Source: Pedobacter ginsengisoli (GTDB taxonomy: Bacteria; Bacteroidota; Bacteroidia; Sphingobacteriales; Sphingobacteriaceae). From it: 64,000 nt of DNA. This document shows, in pieces, positions 8,682-17,930 of this stretch; position 1 is the stretch's first letter; each line of letters starts with the position of its first letter. A program made the position numbers and the translations under genes. The stretch lies in assembly GCF_030244015.1 (NCBI RefSeq), contig NZ_JASSYX010000002.1, positions 372,001-436,000 on the forward strand, given 5' to 3'. Under the pieces are notes generated by a model, which saw only the letters and a program-made list of their open reading frames with translations, did no database searches and was not told the origin of the DNA.

Positions 8682-9176
8682 ATGGAGTTGGATAATAAAA
8701 AAGTTTATTTGTTACTTGGGAGTAATCTGGGTGACAGGATGCAGCTGATCAATGCCGCGATCGGCAAAATCAGAGACAGGATAGGGGTTATTTTTAGCCG
8801 GTCATCCTTGTATGAGACTGCTGCATGGGGAAAACAGGACCAGCCTTCATTTTTAAATGTAGCATTGGGGGTCAGTACCACACTTTCTCCACTGGAGGTG
8901 CTGGAAAAGGCACTTGTTATTGAAGAAGAACTGGGCAGGGTGAGGCATGAAAAATGGGGCTCAAGACTGATAGATATTGATGTGATCCTTTATGGAGACC
9001 TGATCGTGAATGAGCCCCGCGTGCTTCAGGTACCGCATCCTCAAATGCAGCACCGGAGATTTGTTCTGGAGCCTCTGGCGGAAATAGTCCCGGATTATCT
9101 GCATCCGGTGTTAAAAAAGACGGTATCAGAGTTATTGCAAAGTTTACCGGATGATTTAACGGTTTCAAAGATTTAA
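8682..9176 (+). CDS. folK: 2-amino-4-hydroxy-6-hydroxymethyldihydropteridine diphosphokinase
   Basis: FolK (HPPK) transfers pyrophosphate from ATP to 6-hydroxymethyl-dihydropterin in folate synthesis. The 164-aa product has the family signatures YLLLGSNLGDR at the N-terminus, YETAAWGKQDQPSFLN in the pterin region, and WGSRLIDIDVILYG with the metal-binding Asp pair, followed by VPHPQMQHRRFVLEPL. The length is normal. An Hpt protein gene follows after 18 nt in the same direction. Confidence 0.95.
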   Translation: MELDNKKVYLLLGSNLGDRMQLINAAIGKIRDRIGVIFSRSSLYETAAWGKQDQPSFLNVALGVSTTLSPLEVLEKALVIEEELGRVRHEKWGSRLIDIDVILYGDLIVNEPRVLQVPHPQMQHRRFVLEPLAEIVPDYLHPVLKKTVSELLQSLPDDLTVSKI

Positions 9177-9194
9177 TTTTATAGTTTTGTTTAG

Positions 9195-9572
9195 ATGATT
9201 GACGTGCAAAAAAATAATGAGCCTCTGGATCTTTCTTATCTGAAAGATATGTGCGGGGACAGTGTTGAATTTATTATAGAAATGATAGACCTGTTTAAAG
9301 TGCAGACACCGGTTTATATGGAAGAACTTGAGCAGGCGGTAGCGAATAAAGACTGGGCGAAAGTGTCTGCAAGTGCACATAAAATGAAGCCAACTTTTGT
9401 GTATGTGGGGAGGGAAGACGCTAAAGAATTCCTGCAAAGTATAGAAGATAATGCCAAAGAGCTTAAAAACCTCGATCAGGTGCCTGCGGATTGCGCAGAG
9501 ATGGCCGCATTTACACAGATACTTTACCGGCAGCTTGACATCGCCAGGGCAGAATTGGAAGGGAGACTATAG
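9195..9572 (+). CDS. Hpt domain-containing phosphotransfer protein
   Basis: A 125-residue stand-alone histidine phosphotransfer domain. His62 in SASAHKMKPTFVYVG is the expected phosphorylation site, followed by the conserved small-residue and Gly pattern. Such proteins shuttle phosphate between hybrid histidine kinases and response regulators. No kinase or regulator lies nearby, so the partners are unknown. The gene ends 7 nt before the convergent pssA stop. Confidence 0.85.
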   Translation: MIDVQKNNEPLDLSYLKDMCGDSVEFIIEMIDLFKVQTPVYMEELEQAVANKDWAKVSASAHKMKPTFVYVGREDAKEFLQSIEDNAKELKNLDQVPADCAEMAAFTQILYRQLDIARAELEGRL

Positions 9573-9579
9573 TTTTTTA

Positions 9580-10272
9580 TTAAGCTTCTATTGCCGGGTT
9601 TTGTCTGAAATGTATGATGGATAAGGCAATGTAAAGTACCAGGATAAATGGAACAGCTGCAAATTTTAAAAAGGGTATCAGCAAAGCGGACAGGATCAAA
9701 AAGATGTATTTGAGTTTATTGAGCTTCCAGCTGGTTGAACTAAATTTTAGGGAGAAAATCCGGATCTCACTGACCAGTAATGTACTTAGGATTGCGGTAA
9801 GTGCAAGGAGCAAAACGGTTGAACCGGTCAATGCAGGATAATCCTGCTGAATGAACGGCAATGATACCACAAACAGCGTATTCATGGGGGTATTTAAACC
9901 TATAAAGTCTTCTGTCTGACGTGTATCGATATTGAATTTGGCAAGCCTCAAAGCGGAGAAGACTGTAATGATGAAACCCAGGTAAGGCAGGTATTCTGAT
10001 GTATAATCACTTTGTTTGAGCAATTGGAACATGACTGCTCCCGGAAGGAAGCCAAAACTCACCATATCAGCCAGGGAGTCCAGCTCCTTGCCAATGTCTG
10101 ATTTGACGTTCAGCGCTCTTGCTGCAAGGCCGTCAAAGAAATCAAAAATACCGGAAAGTAAGACGAAGTAGGCCGCGGTTTCGAGCTGGCCGTTAAAAGC
10201 ATAAACAATCCCGATGCAGCCTGAGAACAGATTTGCACAGGTTATTGCATTCGGGATGTGTTTTTTTACCAT
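9580..10272 (-). CDS. pssA: CDP-diacylglycerol--serine O-phosphatidyltransferase
   Basis: A 230-residue CDP-alcohol phosphatidyltransferase that makes phosphatidylserine, the precursor of phosphatidylethanolamine. The catalytic signature DFFDGLAARALNVKSDIGKE continues as LDSLADMVSFG and matches DGx2ARx8Gx3Dx3D. Several hydrophobic segments place it in the inner membrane. The N-terminal IPNAITCANLFSGC is typical of the PssA subgroup. It starts 4 nt after rho in the same direction, so the two are probably co-transcribed. Confidence 0.92.
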   Translation of the reverse strand: MVKKHIPNAITCANLFSGCIGIVYAFNGQLETAAYFVLLSGIFDFFDGLAARALNVKSDIGKELDSLADMVSFGFLPGAVMFQLLKQSDYTSEYLPYLGFIITVFSALRLAKFNIDTRQTEDFIGLNTPMNTLFVVSLPFIQQDYPALTGSTVLLLALTAILSTLLVSEIRIFSLKFSSTSWKLNKLKYIFLILSALLIPFLKFAAVPFILVLYIALSIIHFRQNPAIEA

Positions 10273-10276
10273 TGAA

Positions 10277-11977
10277 TTAGCTGTTCATCGATATTAAGAA
10301 CTCTTCGTTGGATTTGGTGCCTTTTATTTGTGCCTGTACAAATTCCATTGCTTCCTGGGCGTTCATGTCTGCCAGGTGGTTGCGCAGGATCCATACACGC
10401 TGTAGGGTGTCTCTGTCGTGAAGAAGGTCGTCTCTTCTTGTGCTTGATGCGGTAATGTCAATGGCCGGGAAGATCCGTTTGTTGGATAGTTTACGATCCA
10501 GCTGAAGTTCCATGTTACCGGTACCTTTAAATTCTTCAAAGATCACCTCGTCCATTTTAGAACCGGTATCTGTAAGTGCTGTTGCCAGAATGGTCAGTGA
10601 TCCGCCTTTTTCAATGTTACGTGCAGCACCAAAGAAACGTTTTGGTTTGTGCAGCGCATTGGCATCCACACCACCCGACAGGATTTTTCCTGATGCTGGG
10701 GCGGTAGTGTTGTATGCTCTGGCAAGCCTGGTGATAGAATCCAAAAGGATCACTACATCATGACCGCATTCTACCAGACGCTTGGCTTTTTCCAATACGA
10801 TATTGGCGATCTTTACGTGACGTTCCGCTGGTTCATCAAAAGTAGAAGCAATTACTTCTGCGCGTACGCTTCTGGCCATATCTGTCACCTCTTCCGGACG
10901 TTCGTCGATCAGCAATATGATCAGGTAAACTTCAGGGTGGTTTTTTGCAATGGCATTGGCGACTTCTTTCAGTAAATTGGTTTTACCGGTTTTAGGCTGC
11001 GCTACGATCAGACCACGCTGACCTTTACCTATGGGGGTAAAAAGGTCAATGATGCGGGTAGAGTAGTTGTTGGTCTCTGTAAACAGGTTTAATCTTTCTG
11101 TAGGGAACAGCGGGGTCAGGTAATCGAAAGGAACACGGTCTCTTACATCTGCAGGTAAACGTCCGTTGATGGTTTCCACCCTTACCAGCGGAAAGTATTT
11201 TTCACCTTCTTTCGGCGGACGGATACTTCCTTTTACTGTATCGCCTGTTTTCAGTCCAAATAATTTGATCTGGGACTGGGATACATAAATGTCATCAGGT
11301 GAAGAAAGGTAGTTGTAATCGGCTGATCTTAAAAAACCGTAACCATCAGGCATGATTTCCAGTACACCTTCGTTGGTGATGGTATTGTCAAAATCAAGAT
11401 TGGAGTAGCTGTTTTCTATTTGTTTGCTGGTCTGACCAATGGTGTTGCCTTTTTGTCTGATCTCGTTATTCTGAGGTTTGTTCTTTTTATTGTCAAAGGC
11501 AGGAACTGCAGGTGCAGAGACAGGTGCCGGCGTAACTCCGGGCGCAGATTCTGCCGGATCTGTTTTAGCTACCTCAGTAATTGCTTCGGCAGACTCAAAA
11601 CGGGATGGCATTTCTTCATCAACTATTATTTCAGGAAAGTTTTCAGAAGATGCAGGCTGCGGATCAAACAAAGAGGCTCTGTTGAACGGTCTTTGACTAT
11701 TGCTTTCTTTTTCTTCCTCTTTGGGGATGCGGATTCTTTTTCTGGCGGGTTTTTCGGCAGTGCTTTCTTTTGCAGTTTTAGCAAGTTTTGCTTTTGGTGC
11801 TTTTGGCTCAGGTTCTTCACCCGGAGCTTCTGTGGCAGATTCCAGCTCAGCAATTTGAGCGATGATCTCCACTAGTTCAGCCTTGCGTAAGTCTTCTGCG
11901 TTTAGTATACCCTTAGTTTTTGCAATCTCACGCAGTTCCGCAGTGAGTTTTTCATTTAATTCTGTTTTATTAAACAT
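10277..11977 (-). CDS. rho: Transcription termination factor Rho with an extended N-terminus
   Basis: Rho is the RNA-dependent helicase that ends transcription. The C-terminal part is canonical: RNA-binding domain with [15 protein letters not shown], then Walker A in [14 protein letters not shown] near residue 325, Walker B in [16 protein letters not shown], and the Q- and R-loop regions. At 566 aa it is much longer than E. coli Rho (419 aa). The extra sequence is a low-complexity region rich in Ala, Glu, Lys and Pro between about residues 45 and 190, typical of Bacteroidetes Rho. The 269-bp divergent gap to pyrF holds the promoters. Confidence 0.96.
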   Translation of the reverse strand: MFNKTELNEKLTAELREIAKTKGILNAEDLRKAELVEIIAQIAELESATEAPGEEPEPKAPKAKLAKTAKESTAEKPARKRIRIPKEEEKESNSQRPFNRASLFDPQPASSENFPEIIVDEEMPSRFESAEAITEVAKTDPAESAPGVTPAPVSAPAVPAFDNKKNKPQNNEIRQKGNTIGQTSKQIENSYSNLDFDNTITNEGVLEIMPDGYGFLRSADYNYLSSPDDIYVSQSQIKLFGLKTGDTVKGSIRPPKEGEKYFPLVRVETINGRLPADVRDRVPFDYLTPLFPTERLNLFTETNNYSTRIIDLFTPIGKGQRGLIVAQPKTGKTNLLKEVANAIAKNHPEVYLIILLIDERPEEVTDMARSVRAEVIASTFDEPAERHVKIANIVLEKAKRLVECGHDVVILLDSITRLARAYNTTAPASGKILSGGVDANALHKPKRFFGAARNIEKGGSLTILATALTDTGSKMDEVIFEEFKGTGNMELQLDRKLSNKRIFPAIDITASSTRRDDLLHDRDTLQRVWILRNHLADMNAQEAMEFVQAQIKGTKSNEEFLISMNS

Positions 11978-12246
11978 TATATCGGTGTAGAGAATTTTTT
12001 AAAAAAGATTTTACCAATGAACCAAGCAGATTATGCTTCTAAAAAATAGTTGAAAACAAATTTTAATGAGATTTTCTGGAATGGTCAGATAAGGCTTTTT
12101 GAGAATTATGTTGCAATTGTATGTATTTGAAAACTATTCTCCAAGAAAAACTTAAAAATGTTTAAAATAAATTGCAGTAAAAAGACCGAAGGTCACATTA
12201 AATCATTGTTAAATTTGACATCTTTGCACACAAATATTACGCCCTG

Positions 12247-13077
12247 ATGAACAAGACGCAGTTATTCGAACAGATAAAAACAAAGAGATCTTTTTTATGT
12301 GTAGGCCTTGATCCTGTATTGGAAAACATACCGAAACACCTTTTAAAGTATGAAAATCCTATTTTGGAATTCAACAAACAGATCATTGACGCGACAAAAG
12401 ATCTTTGCGTCGCCTATAAACCCAACACTGCGTTTTATGAATCAATGGGTTTGAAGGGCTGGGATACTTTGATTAAAACCTGGAAATACATGCCCGGCAA
12501 TATTTTTAGCATTGCTGACGCAAAAAGAGGGGACATCGGCAATACTTCGGCTATGTATGCAGATGCTTTTTTCAACGAAGAAAAGTCGGGGATGAGCTTT
12601 GACGCCGTCACGGTAGCGCCGTATATGGGCAGTGATTCTGTAGGGCCGTTTTTAAATCATGCAGACAAATGGGTGATTTTACTGGCGCTGACTTCAAATT
12701 CAGGACACAGCGATTTTCAGCTGCACAAAACTCCGCAGGGGAAACTTCATGAAGAGGTGATCCGTATTTCTTCCCAATGGGCGGGCAGTGACCAGTTGAT
12801 GTATGTGGTCGGTGCGACGAGAGGTGCGGAGTTTGAAAATATCAGAAGATTGGCACCGGACAATTTCCTGCTGGTTCCGGGTGTTGGCGCCCAGGGCGGT
12901 AGTTTGCAGGAGGTATGCAAATACGGTCTGAACAAGGAATGTGGCCTGCTGGTCAATTCTTCAAGAGGGATTATTTATGCAGGTAAAGAAGAGGATTTTG
13001 CTGAAAAAGCAAGGGCGGAGGCCCTGAAGCTACAACAGGAGATGGAGCATATTTTAATTGCCGCCGGACTGGTATAA
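12247..13077 (+). CDS. pyrF: Orotidine 5'-phosphate decarboxylase
   Basis: PyrF converts OMP to UMP, the last step of de novo UMP synthesis. The 276-aa product is the longer type of the family. The N-terminal [10 protein letters not shown] and the catalytic [13 protein letters not shown] (Lys and two Asp of the DAKRGD motif) are clear, and the C-terminal [11 protein letters not shown] and [10 protein letters not shown] form the phosphate site. It stands alone, divergent from rho. A box CATCTTTG at 12219-12226 resembles a -7 element with one mismatch, but no -33 box was found at the right distance. Confidence 0.94.
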   Translation: MNKTQLFEQIKTKRSFLCVGLDPVLENIPKHLLKYENPILEFNKQIIDATKDLCVAYKPNTAFYESMGLKGWDTLIKTWKYMPGNIFSIADAKRGDIGNTSAMYADAFFNEEKSGMSFDAVTVAPYMGSDSVGPFLNHADKWVILLALTSNSGHSDFQLHKTPQGKLHEEVIRISSQWAGSDQLMYVVGATRGAEFENIRRLAPDNFLLVPGVGAQGGSLQEVCKYGLNKECGLLVNSSRGIIYAGKEEDFAEKARAEALKLQQEMEHILIAAGLV

Positions 13078-13211
13078 GGTACTCACAGCAGGAAATCTCC
13101 TTAGCAGGACAATGCATTCTTTTCGCAGGCGTTAATACATTAAATAATTGATGATGCTTTGGGAAAAAATGCTTAAATTGTGTATCGGAATCAAAATATT
13201 AAATAAATAAG

Positions 13212-13433
13212 ATGTTCCAGAGAATCGTTACATTTTTTGAAAAAAGGAGTTTTGGGGTCTGTACCTACCTGGCAGAAAGGCTAAACATGTCTATCAGCAA
13301 AATCAGGCTTTTCTTTATCTATTCTTCTTTTTTGGCGGTTGGCTTTCCCATAGTATTCTATATATTGGCTGCTTTGGTACTGGATGCGAGACATTATGTG
13401 AAAAGGATCCGTCTGAGGATCTGGGATGTTTAG
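13212..13433 (+). CDS. PspC domain-containing small membrane protein
   Basis: A 73-residue protein. FGVCTYLAERLNMSISKIRL is the PspC-type segment, followed by one strongly hydrophobic stretch (about residues 34-57) that should cross the inner membrane. In Enterobacteria PspC senses envelope stress, but short Bacteroidetes members are uncharacterised and no psp genes lie nearby. It starts 134 nt after pyrF in the same direction. Confidence 0.8.
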   Translation: MFQRIVTFFEKRSFGVCTYLAERLNMSISKIRLFFIYSSFLAVGFPIVFYILAALVLDARHYVKRIRLRIWDV

Positions 13434-13460
13434 CAAGTAATTGCATCCAATTGCCGGGGA

Positions 13461-13496
13461 CAAAAAAATCCCGCCTAATTATAAACTAAGCGGGAT
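13461..13496 (-). terminator. Minus-strand terminator-like hairpin with no obvious gene
   Basis: ATCCCGC at 13468-13474 pairs with GCGGGAT at 13490-13496, and the stem can extend inward with mismatches. The T run is on the minus strand (A tract at 13462-13468). No minus-strand gene lies upstream of it. The 226-bp gap between the PspC gene and ftsK holds nothing else recognisable except an ATCTAAGTTTG box at 13624-13634. Confidence 0.55.
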
Positions 13497-13623
13497 CAAC
13501 CTAAAACAAAACTATCTAAAAATCAAAACTTACTTGTTTTGTATAGGTATGACTTTCAGAGCTACAAAAGGTTTAAGATTTCAGAATATTTTTTTATTGT
13601 GTAACCAAATGATACACACTTTT

Positions 13624-13634
13624 ATCTAAGTTTG
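13624..13634 (+). promoter_or_regulatory. Candidate -7 promoter element of ftsK
   Basis: ATCTAAGTTTG contains TAAGTTTG, which matches the Bacteroidetes -7 consensus TAnnTTTG, 25 nt before the ftsK ATG. No TTTG-like -33 box is found 19-21 bp upstream, so this is a partial match. The same 11-mer occurs in front of three other genes in this window. Confidence 0.45.
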
Positions 13635-13659
13635 TTGATTATTAATATTAGTAACGAAA

Positions 13660-16197
13660 ATGTCGGTAAGGGGAAACCAATTTAAGTCCAACTCATTTAG
13701 AAACGAATCGTCTGACAAGCCGGGCCAAAAAGCAGCGGGTGCCAGAAAGTTTAAGGAACATCAGGACATAATGCCGAAACTGGACCTGAAGGATGGAAGG
13801 ATCGTGAAAATAGCCGGCCTGGTTTTTATTATTCTGTCACTGTATCTTCTGATTGCTTTTACTTCTTATTTGTTTACCTGGGAAGATGATTACAGCTATG
13901 TAATTGACGCCAACGGCGGCTGGAGTAACCTGTTTAAAACCTATGAGGAACTGCAGCAGGTAAATATACCACCTGTAGTACAAAACTGGCTTGGTAAGAT
14001 TGGTGCTCTGCTGTCTCACCAGTTTATCTATGAATGGTTTGGCGTTGCTTCGTTTCTGTTCATTTTTGTATTCTTTGTGATCGGTTACCGGTTATTGTTC
14101 AAGGTCAGGATCTTGTCAATAGAAAAGACCCTGGGTTATAGCTTGTTCTTTCTTTTATTCGTGTCGCTGACCTTTGGATTTGGGCATGCTTTTTTGTCTG
14201 ATACCCCGCATTTTCTGGAAGGTGAATTCGGATATTGGTCTAATAAACTGCTGGTGGCACAGATCGGGGTGGCAGGTGTAGGGGGATTGATCGCTTTCCT
14301 GGCATTGGCGGTCCTGATCATCGCTTACAATATTGACTTCAAATTGCCCGGAAGAAAACAACGTGCGGAAGATGGTATTGTGCCCGAGGTTCCCGGAGAT
14401 ATTGAACTGGAGAACGAAGTGCGTTCTGAACCGGTTGAGTTTACCCTCAATGACAGATTAGGGGCCAGTCAGCGTAAAAAGGATCAGAATATTGTCATTA
14501 CTCCATCCCGTTTCGAAGAAAGGACTGAGGATGAGGAAGTAATCCCGTCTGTATTTACACCGGCTGTAAATGTAATGCATACGCCGGTGGTGGTTGAGTC
14601 TGTAGTTGCCAAAGCAGATCCGGAACTGACGATCGAGAAAACCGAGGAAGATAAGAAATCGGACGAGCTGGTAGAGCAGTTTGGAAATTATGACCCGACG
14701 CTGGACCTGGCCAGCTATAAATACCCGCACCTGGACCTGCTGGAAAATCACGGTTCAAATAAGATCTCAGTAAATTCAGAGGAGCTTGAAGCCAATAAGA
14801 ACAAGATCGTGGAAACCCTGAATCATTACAATATAGAAATTGATAAGATTAAGGCCACGATAGGACCGACCGTCACCCTTTATGAGATCATTCCTGCTCC
14901 AGGTGTAAGGATCTCCAAGATCAAGAACCTGGAAGATGACATTGCGTTAAGCCTTGCTGCCCTGGGGATCAGGATCATAGCGCCTATGCCGGGGAAAGGC
15001 ACCATTGGTATTGAGGTGCCTAATATGCATCCTGAAATGGTGTCAATGCGCAGTATACTGGCGACAGAAAAGTTTCAGACTACGACTATGGACCTGCCTA
15101 TCGCTTTAGGAAAGACCATTTCTAATGAAGTTTATATTGCGGACCTGTCCAAAATGCCGCACTTACTGGTAGCGGGTGCAACTGGTCAGGGTAAATCGGT
15201 TGGAATCAACTCCATCCTGGTGTCACTGCTTTATAAAAAACATCCTTCGCAACTGAAGTTTGTACTGGTTGATCCGAAAAAGGTGGAGCTGACACTGTTC
15301 AATAAAATAGAGCGGCATTTCCTGGCCAAGCTTCCGGGAGAGGCGGACGCCATCATTACCGATACGAAAAAGGTAATCAATACTTTAAATTCGCTGTGTA
15401 TCGAGATGGACCAGCGTTATGACCTGCTGAAGGATGCGCAGGTGAGGAACCTGAAAGAGTACAATGAGAAATTCATTAAACGCAAGCTGAACCCGAATAA
15501 TTCACATCGTTTCCTGCCGTATATCGTATTGATCGTTGATGAGTTTGCTGACCTGATGATGACTGCGGGTAAGGAGGTGGAAACGCCTATAGCCAGGCTG
15601 GCCCAGCTGGCACGTGCGGTAGGTATACACCTGGTGCTGGCTACTCAGCGGCCATCTGTTAATATCATTACGGGTACCATTAAAGCCAACTTCCCTGCGA
15701 GACTGGCCTTCAGGGTACTTTCCAAAATTGATTCCAGAACCATTCTGGACAGTGGTGGTGCGGATCAGCTCATTGGAAGGGGAGATATGCTTTTGTCTAC
15801 TGGAAATGACCTGATCAGACTGCAATGTGCTTTTGTCGATACGCCCGAGGTTGACCGGATCTCAGATTTCATTGGCATTCAGCGCGGCTATCCTGAGGCG
15901 TATCAGTTGCCTGAATATATTGATGAGGCTGCTGAATCCGCCAAACTTGACTTTGACCCTAACGACAGGGATTCGATGTTTGAAGATGCCGCAAGATTGA
16001 TTGTTATGCACCAGCAGGGATCTACTTCGTTGATTCAGCGCAAACTGAAACTGGGCTACAACAGGGCGGGCCGTATCATTGACCAACTGGAGGCAGCAGG
16101 TGTAGTTGGGCCTTTTGAAGGCAGCAAAGCCAGGGAGGTTTTAATTCCCGATGATTACGCTTTGGAACAGTTCTTGAATGACCTGAACAACAATTGA
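13660..16197 (+). CDS. ftsK: DNA translocase FtsK/SpoIIIE
   Basis: FtsK pumps chromosomal DNA at the division septum. The 845-aa product has four N-terminal membrane segments (between about residues 45 and 230), an acidic linker (about 235-360), and a RecA-like motor with Walker A GATGQGKSVGIN near residue 505 and Walker B IVLIVDEFADLMM. The C-terminal winged-helix gamma domain is present (GSTSLIQRKLKLGYNRAGRI), which in E. coli reads KOPS sequences and contacts XerD. The lolA gene follows so closely that the two probably form one transcript. Confidence 0.96.
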   Translation: MSVRGNQFKSNSFRNESSDKPGQKAAGARKFKEHQDIMPKLDLKDGRIVKIAGLVFIILSLYLLIAFTSYLFTWEDDYSYVIDANGGWSNLFKTYEELQQVNIPPVVQNWLGKIGALLSHQFIYEWFGVASFLFIFVFFVIGYRLLFKVRILSIEKTLGYSLFFLLFVSLTFGFGHAFLSDTPHFLEGEFGYWSNKLLVAQIGVAGVGGLIAFLALAVLIIAYNIDFKLPGRKQRAEDGIVPEVPGDIELENEVRSEPVEFTLNDRLGASQRKKDQNIVITPSRFEERTEDEEVIPSVFTPAVNVMHTPVVVESVVAKADPELTIEKTEEDKKSDELVEQFGNYDPTLDLASYKYPHLDLLENHGSNKISVNSEELEANKNKIVETLNHYNIEIDKIKATIGPTVTLYEIIPAPGVRISKIKNLEDDIALSLAALGIRIIAPMPGKGTIGIEVPNMHPEMVSMRSILATEKFQTTTMDLPIALGKTISNEVYIADLSKMPHLLVAGATGQGKSVGINSILVSLLYKKHPSQLKFVLVDPKKVELTLFNKIERHFLAKLPGEADAIITDTKKVINTLNSLCIEMDQRYDLLKDAQVRNLKEYNEKFIKRKLNPNNSHRFLPYIVLIVDEFADLMMTAGKEVETPIARLAQLARAVGIHLVLATQRPSVNIITGTIKANFPARLAFRVLSKIDSRTILDSGGADQLIGRGDMLLSTGNDLIRLQCAFVDTPEVDRISDFIGIQRGYPEAYQLPEYIDEAAESAKLDFDPNDRDSMFEDAARLIVMHQQGSTSLIQRKLKLGYNRAGRIIDQLEAAGVVGPFEGSKAREVLIPDDYALEQFLNDLNNN

Positions 16198-16214
16198 TAA
16201 TTAATTCCGAAAAG

Positions 16215-16874
16215 ATGAGAAAGAGATTAGTGTTGATGATAGCTGTTTCCTGCATTGCTTTTTTTGTGAGTGCACAGACAGAATCAAAAGATGCAAAAGC
16301 TAAAGCGATACTTGCGCAGGTAAGTAAAAAATACAGGTCTTATGATGTAGTGAAAACAGAATTCACTTTTGTACTGGACAATCAGCAGGCTAAAATTAAG
16401 GAGACCCAGCAGGGTATCCTTTTTGTAAAGGCCAACGCAAATAAATACAAGGTGGAAATGACTGGTCAGGATTTGATCAGTGATGGTAAAAGCCAATGGA
16501 CTTATCTGAAGGATGATAAAGAGGTTCAGGTTTCGGACATCGACAATAGCGAGGATGCGATAAATCCGGCTAAGATCTTTACCATTTATGAAAAAGGTTT
16601 TAAGTATCTGTATACTGGCGAAACCCGGTCGGGAGGCAAGGTATATCAGATGATCGACTTGTCACCAAATGATACCAAAAGATCCTTCTTCAAAATTCGG
16701 CTGAGTATTGATAAGGTGGCTAAGCAGATCGCCAATGTGGTTATTTTTGATAAGAACGGGAATAAATATACCTATCACATCAAAACATTCACACCGAATG
16801 TTAAAGTGCCTGAAACCACATTTGCGTTCGATGCTAAAAAATATCCTGGTGTAGAGGTTGTTGATTTGAGGTAG
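16215..16874 (+). CDS. lolA: LolA-like outer-membrane lipoprotein carrier protein
   Basis: A periplasmic chaperone expected to carry lipoproteins from the inner to the outer membrane. The start at 16215 (MRKRLVLMIAVSC) gives a clean signal peptide ending near Ala-Gln; a TTG start 21 nt upstream would overlap ftsK and is less likely. The mature part has the family pattern: KYRSYDVVKTEFTF, an incomplete beta barrel with GILFVKANANKYKVEM, and FFKIRLSIDKVAKQIANVVI. Length is 219 aa. It follows ftsK by 17 nt, the common ftsK-lolA pairing. Confidence 0.88.
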   Translation: MRKRLVLMIAVSCIAFFVSAQTESKDAKAKAILAQVSKKYRSYDVVKTEFTFVLDNQQAKIKETQQGILFVKANANKYKVEMTGQDLISDGKSQWTYLKDDKEVQVSDIDNSEDAINPAKIFTIYEKGFKYLYTGETRSGGKVYQMIDLSPNDTKRSFFKIRLSIDKVAKQIANVVIFDKNGNKYTYHIKTFTPNVKVPETTFAFDAKKYPGVEVVDLR

Positions 16875-16888
16875 TTTATCTAAGTTTG
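16857..16888 (+). promoter_or_regulatory. Candidate promoter of the metallo-hydrolase gene
   Basis: GTTG at 16857-16860, a 20-bp spacer and TAAGTTTG at 16881-16888 form a near-consensus Bacteroidetes promoter. It overlaps the end of lolA and lies 25 nt before the TTG start at 16914. Confidence 0.6.
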
Positions 16889-16913
16889 GAGACACGATCT
16901 TAACAAATCAATT

Positions 16914-17678
16914 TTGAAAATCACGTTTTTAGGTACAGGTACTTCTCAGGGAATTCCGGTTATTACATGTAACTGTGTGGTCTGCAGATCTGATGACTAC
17001 AGGAATAAGCGCCTTAGGGTTTCTGTTTTGATTGAAACGGCTGATAAAACTATTGTGATTGACAGTGGCCCTGATTTCAGGTACCAAATGCTCCGGGCCA
17101 ATGTGCAGAATCTCGACGCTATATTGTATACGCACGAACATAAAGATCATGTTGCCGGGCTTGATGACATCAGGCCTTTTAATTATCTGCTCAAAAAAAA
17201 TATAGACATCTATGCTACGGAACGTGTTCAGCATGGTCTGAAGAAGGAGTTTTCCTACATTTTTGCAGAGGTGAAATACCCGGGGCTGCCTCAGATCGAG
17301 ATGCATACCATATCTGATCAGTCTTTCTATATAGGAGAAACGAAAATCGAACCCCTTGATATCATGCATTACAGATTGCCGATATTGGGATTCAGGATCG
17401 GTGATTTTACATACATCACGGATGCGAAGACAGTGCCTGAGGAAACAGTCGAAAAGATAATGGGTTCTAAGATATTGGTAGTCAATGCGCTACAAAAAGA
17501 ACACCACATTTCTCATTTTACTTTGGATGAGGCTATTGAGTTTGCGCGAAAGATAGGGGCAGAGGCAACATATTTTACACATATGAGCCATAATTTGGGT
17601 TTACATGAGGACGTGGAAAAAGAATTACCGAAAAATATCAAATTGGCCTATGATGGCTTGACATTATTCTGCGAATAA
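16914..17678 (+). CDS. MBL-fold metallo-hydrolase (PhnP-like)
   Basis: A 254-residue metallo-beta-lactamase-fold hydrolase. The N-terminus KITFLGTGTSQGIPV and CxC pair (ITCNCVVC), then the metal motif YTHEHKDHVAGLDDIR, and later TDAKTVPEE and FTHMSHNLG match the PhnP/tRNase Z-like branch. Those enzymes cleave cyclic phosphodiesters; the substrate here is unknown, and no phosphonate genes are nearby. The start is TTG: it is the only codon that gives the family N-terminus, and there is no in-frame ATG that would keep the GTGTSQG motif. Confidence 0.85.
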   Translation: MKITFLGTGTSQGIPVITCNCVVCRSDDYRNKRLRVSVLIETADKTIVIDSGPDFRYQMLRANVQNLDAILYTHEHKDHVAGLDDIRPFNYLLKKNIDIYATERVQHGLKKEFSYIFAEVKYPGLPQIEMHTISDQSFYIGETKIEPLDIMHYRLPILGFRIGDFTYITDAKTVPEETVEKIMGSKILVVNALQKEHHISHFTLDEAIEFARKIGAEATYFTHMSHNLGLHEDVEKELPKNIKLAYDGLTLFCE

Positions 17679-17689
17679 GTATATATTTG
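17657..17689 (+). promoter_or_regulatory. Candidate promoter of tRNA-Leu(GAG)
   Basis: CTTG at 17657-17660, a 21-bp spacer and a perfect TATATTTG at 17682-17689, which ends 9 nt before the mature tRNA. Confidence 0.65.
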
Positions 17690-17698
17690 CGGAAGTAT

Positions 17699-17782
17699 AC
17701 CCGGGTGGCGAAATTGGTAGACGCGCCAGCTTGAGGGGCTGGTGCTGGCAACGGCGTGGCAGTTCGAATCTGCTCTCGGGTA
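17699..17782 (+). tRNA. tRNA-Leu (anticodon GAG)
   Basis: An 84-nt type II tRNA. The acceptor arms ACCCGGG and CTCGGGT pair with one G-U, the anticodon loop is CTTGAGG (GAG), a long variable arm is present (TGCTGGCAACGGCGTGGCA region), and the T loop is TTCGAAT. The leucine decoding codon is CTC (and CTT). No CCA is encoded. Confidence 0.95.
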
Positions 17783-17809
17783 CTAACCAGATTCATGTTT
17801 AATTTTTTG

Positions 17810-17840
17810 AAGGGTTGCTCATTAAAAAGCAACCCTTTCT
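17810..17840 (+). terminator. Terminator-like hairpin after tRNA-Leu
   Basis: A perfect 10-bp stem (AAGGGTTGCT at 17810-17819, complement at 17828-17837) with an 8-nt loop is followed by a weak T-rich tail (TCTTG). It is well placed to end the tRNA transcript. Confidence 0.7.
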
Positions 17841-17930
17841 TGTTGACTTTCAATAGGTTGTCATGAAAAGTTCTGTCCAAAGATTTAGTTCGAAATAAAC
17901 CTTGTCCCCATAACCTTAAGAGCTGAATGA

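Noticed and set aside
11420..11875. A 151-codon plus-strand frame opposite the N-terminal part of rho
   Set aside because: It mirrors the low-complexity region of Rho and is Phe/Cys/Arg-rich noise.
11978..12246. Riboswitch or leader structure in the rho-pyrF gap
   Set aside because: The region is AT-rich, but no stable alternative stems, leader peptide or T-run terminator could be found.
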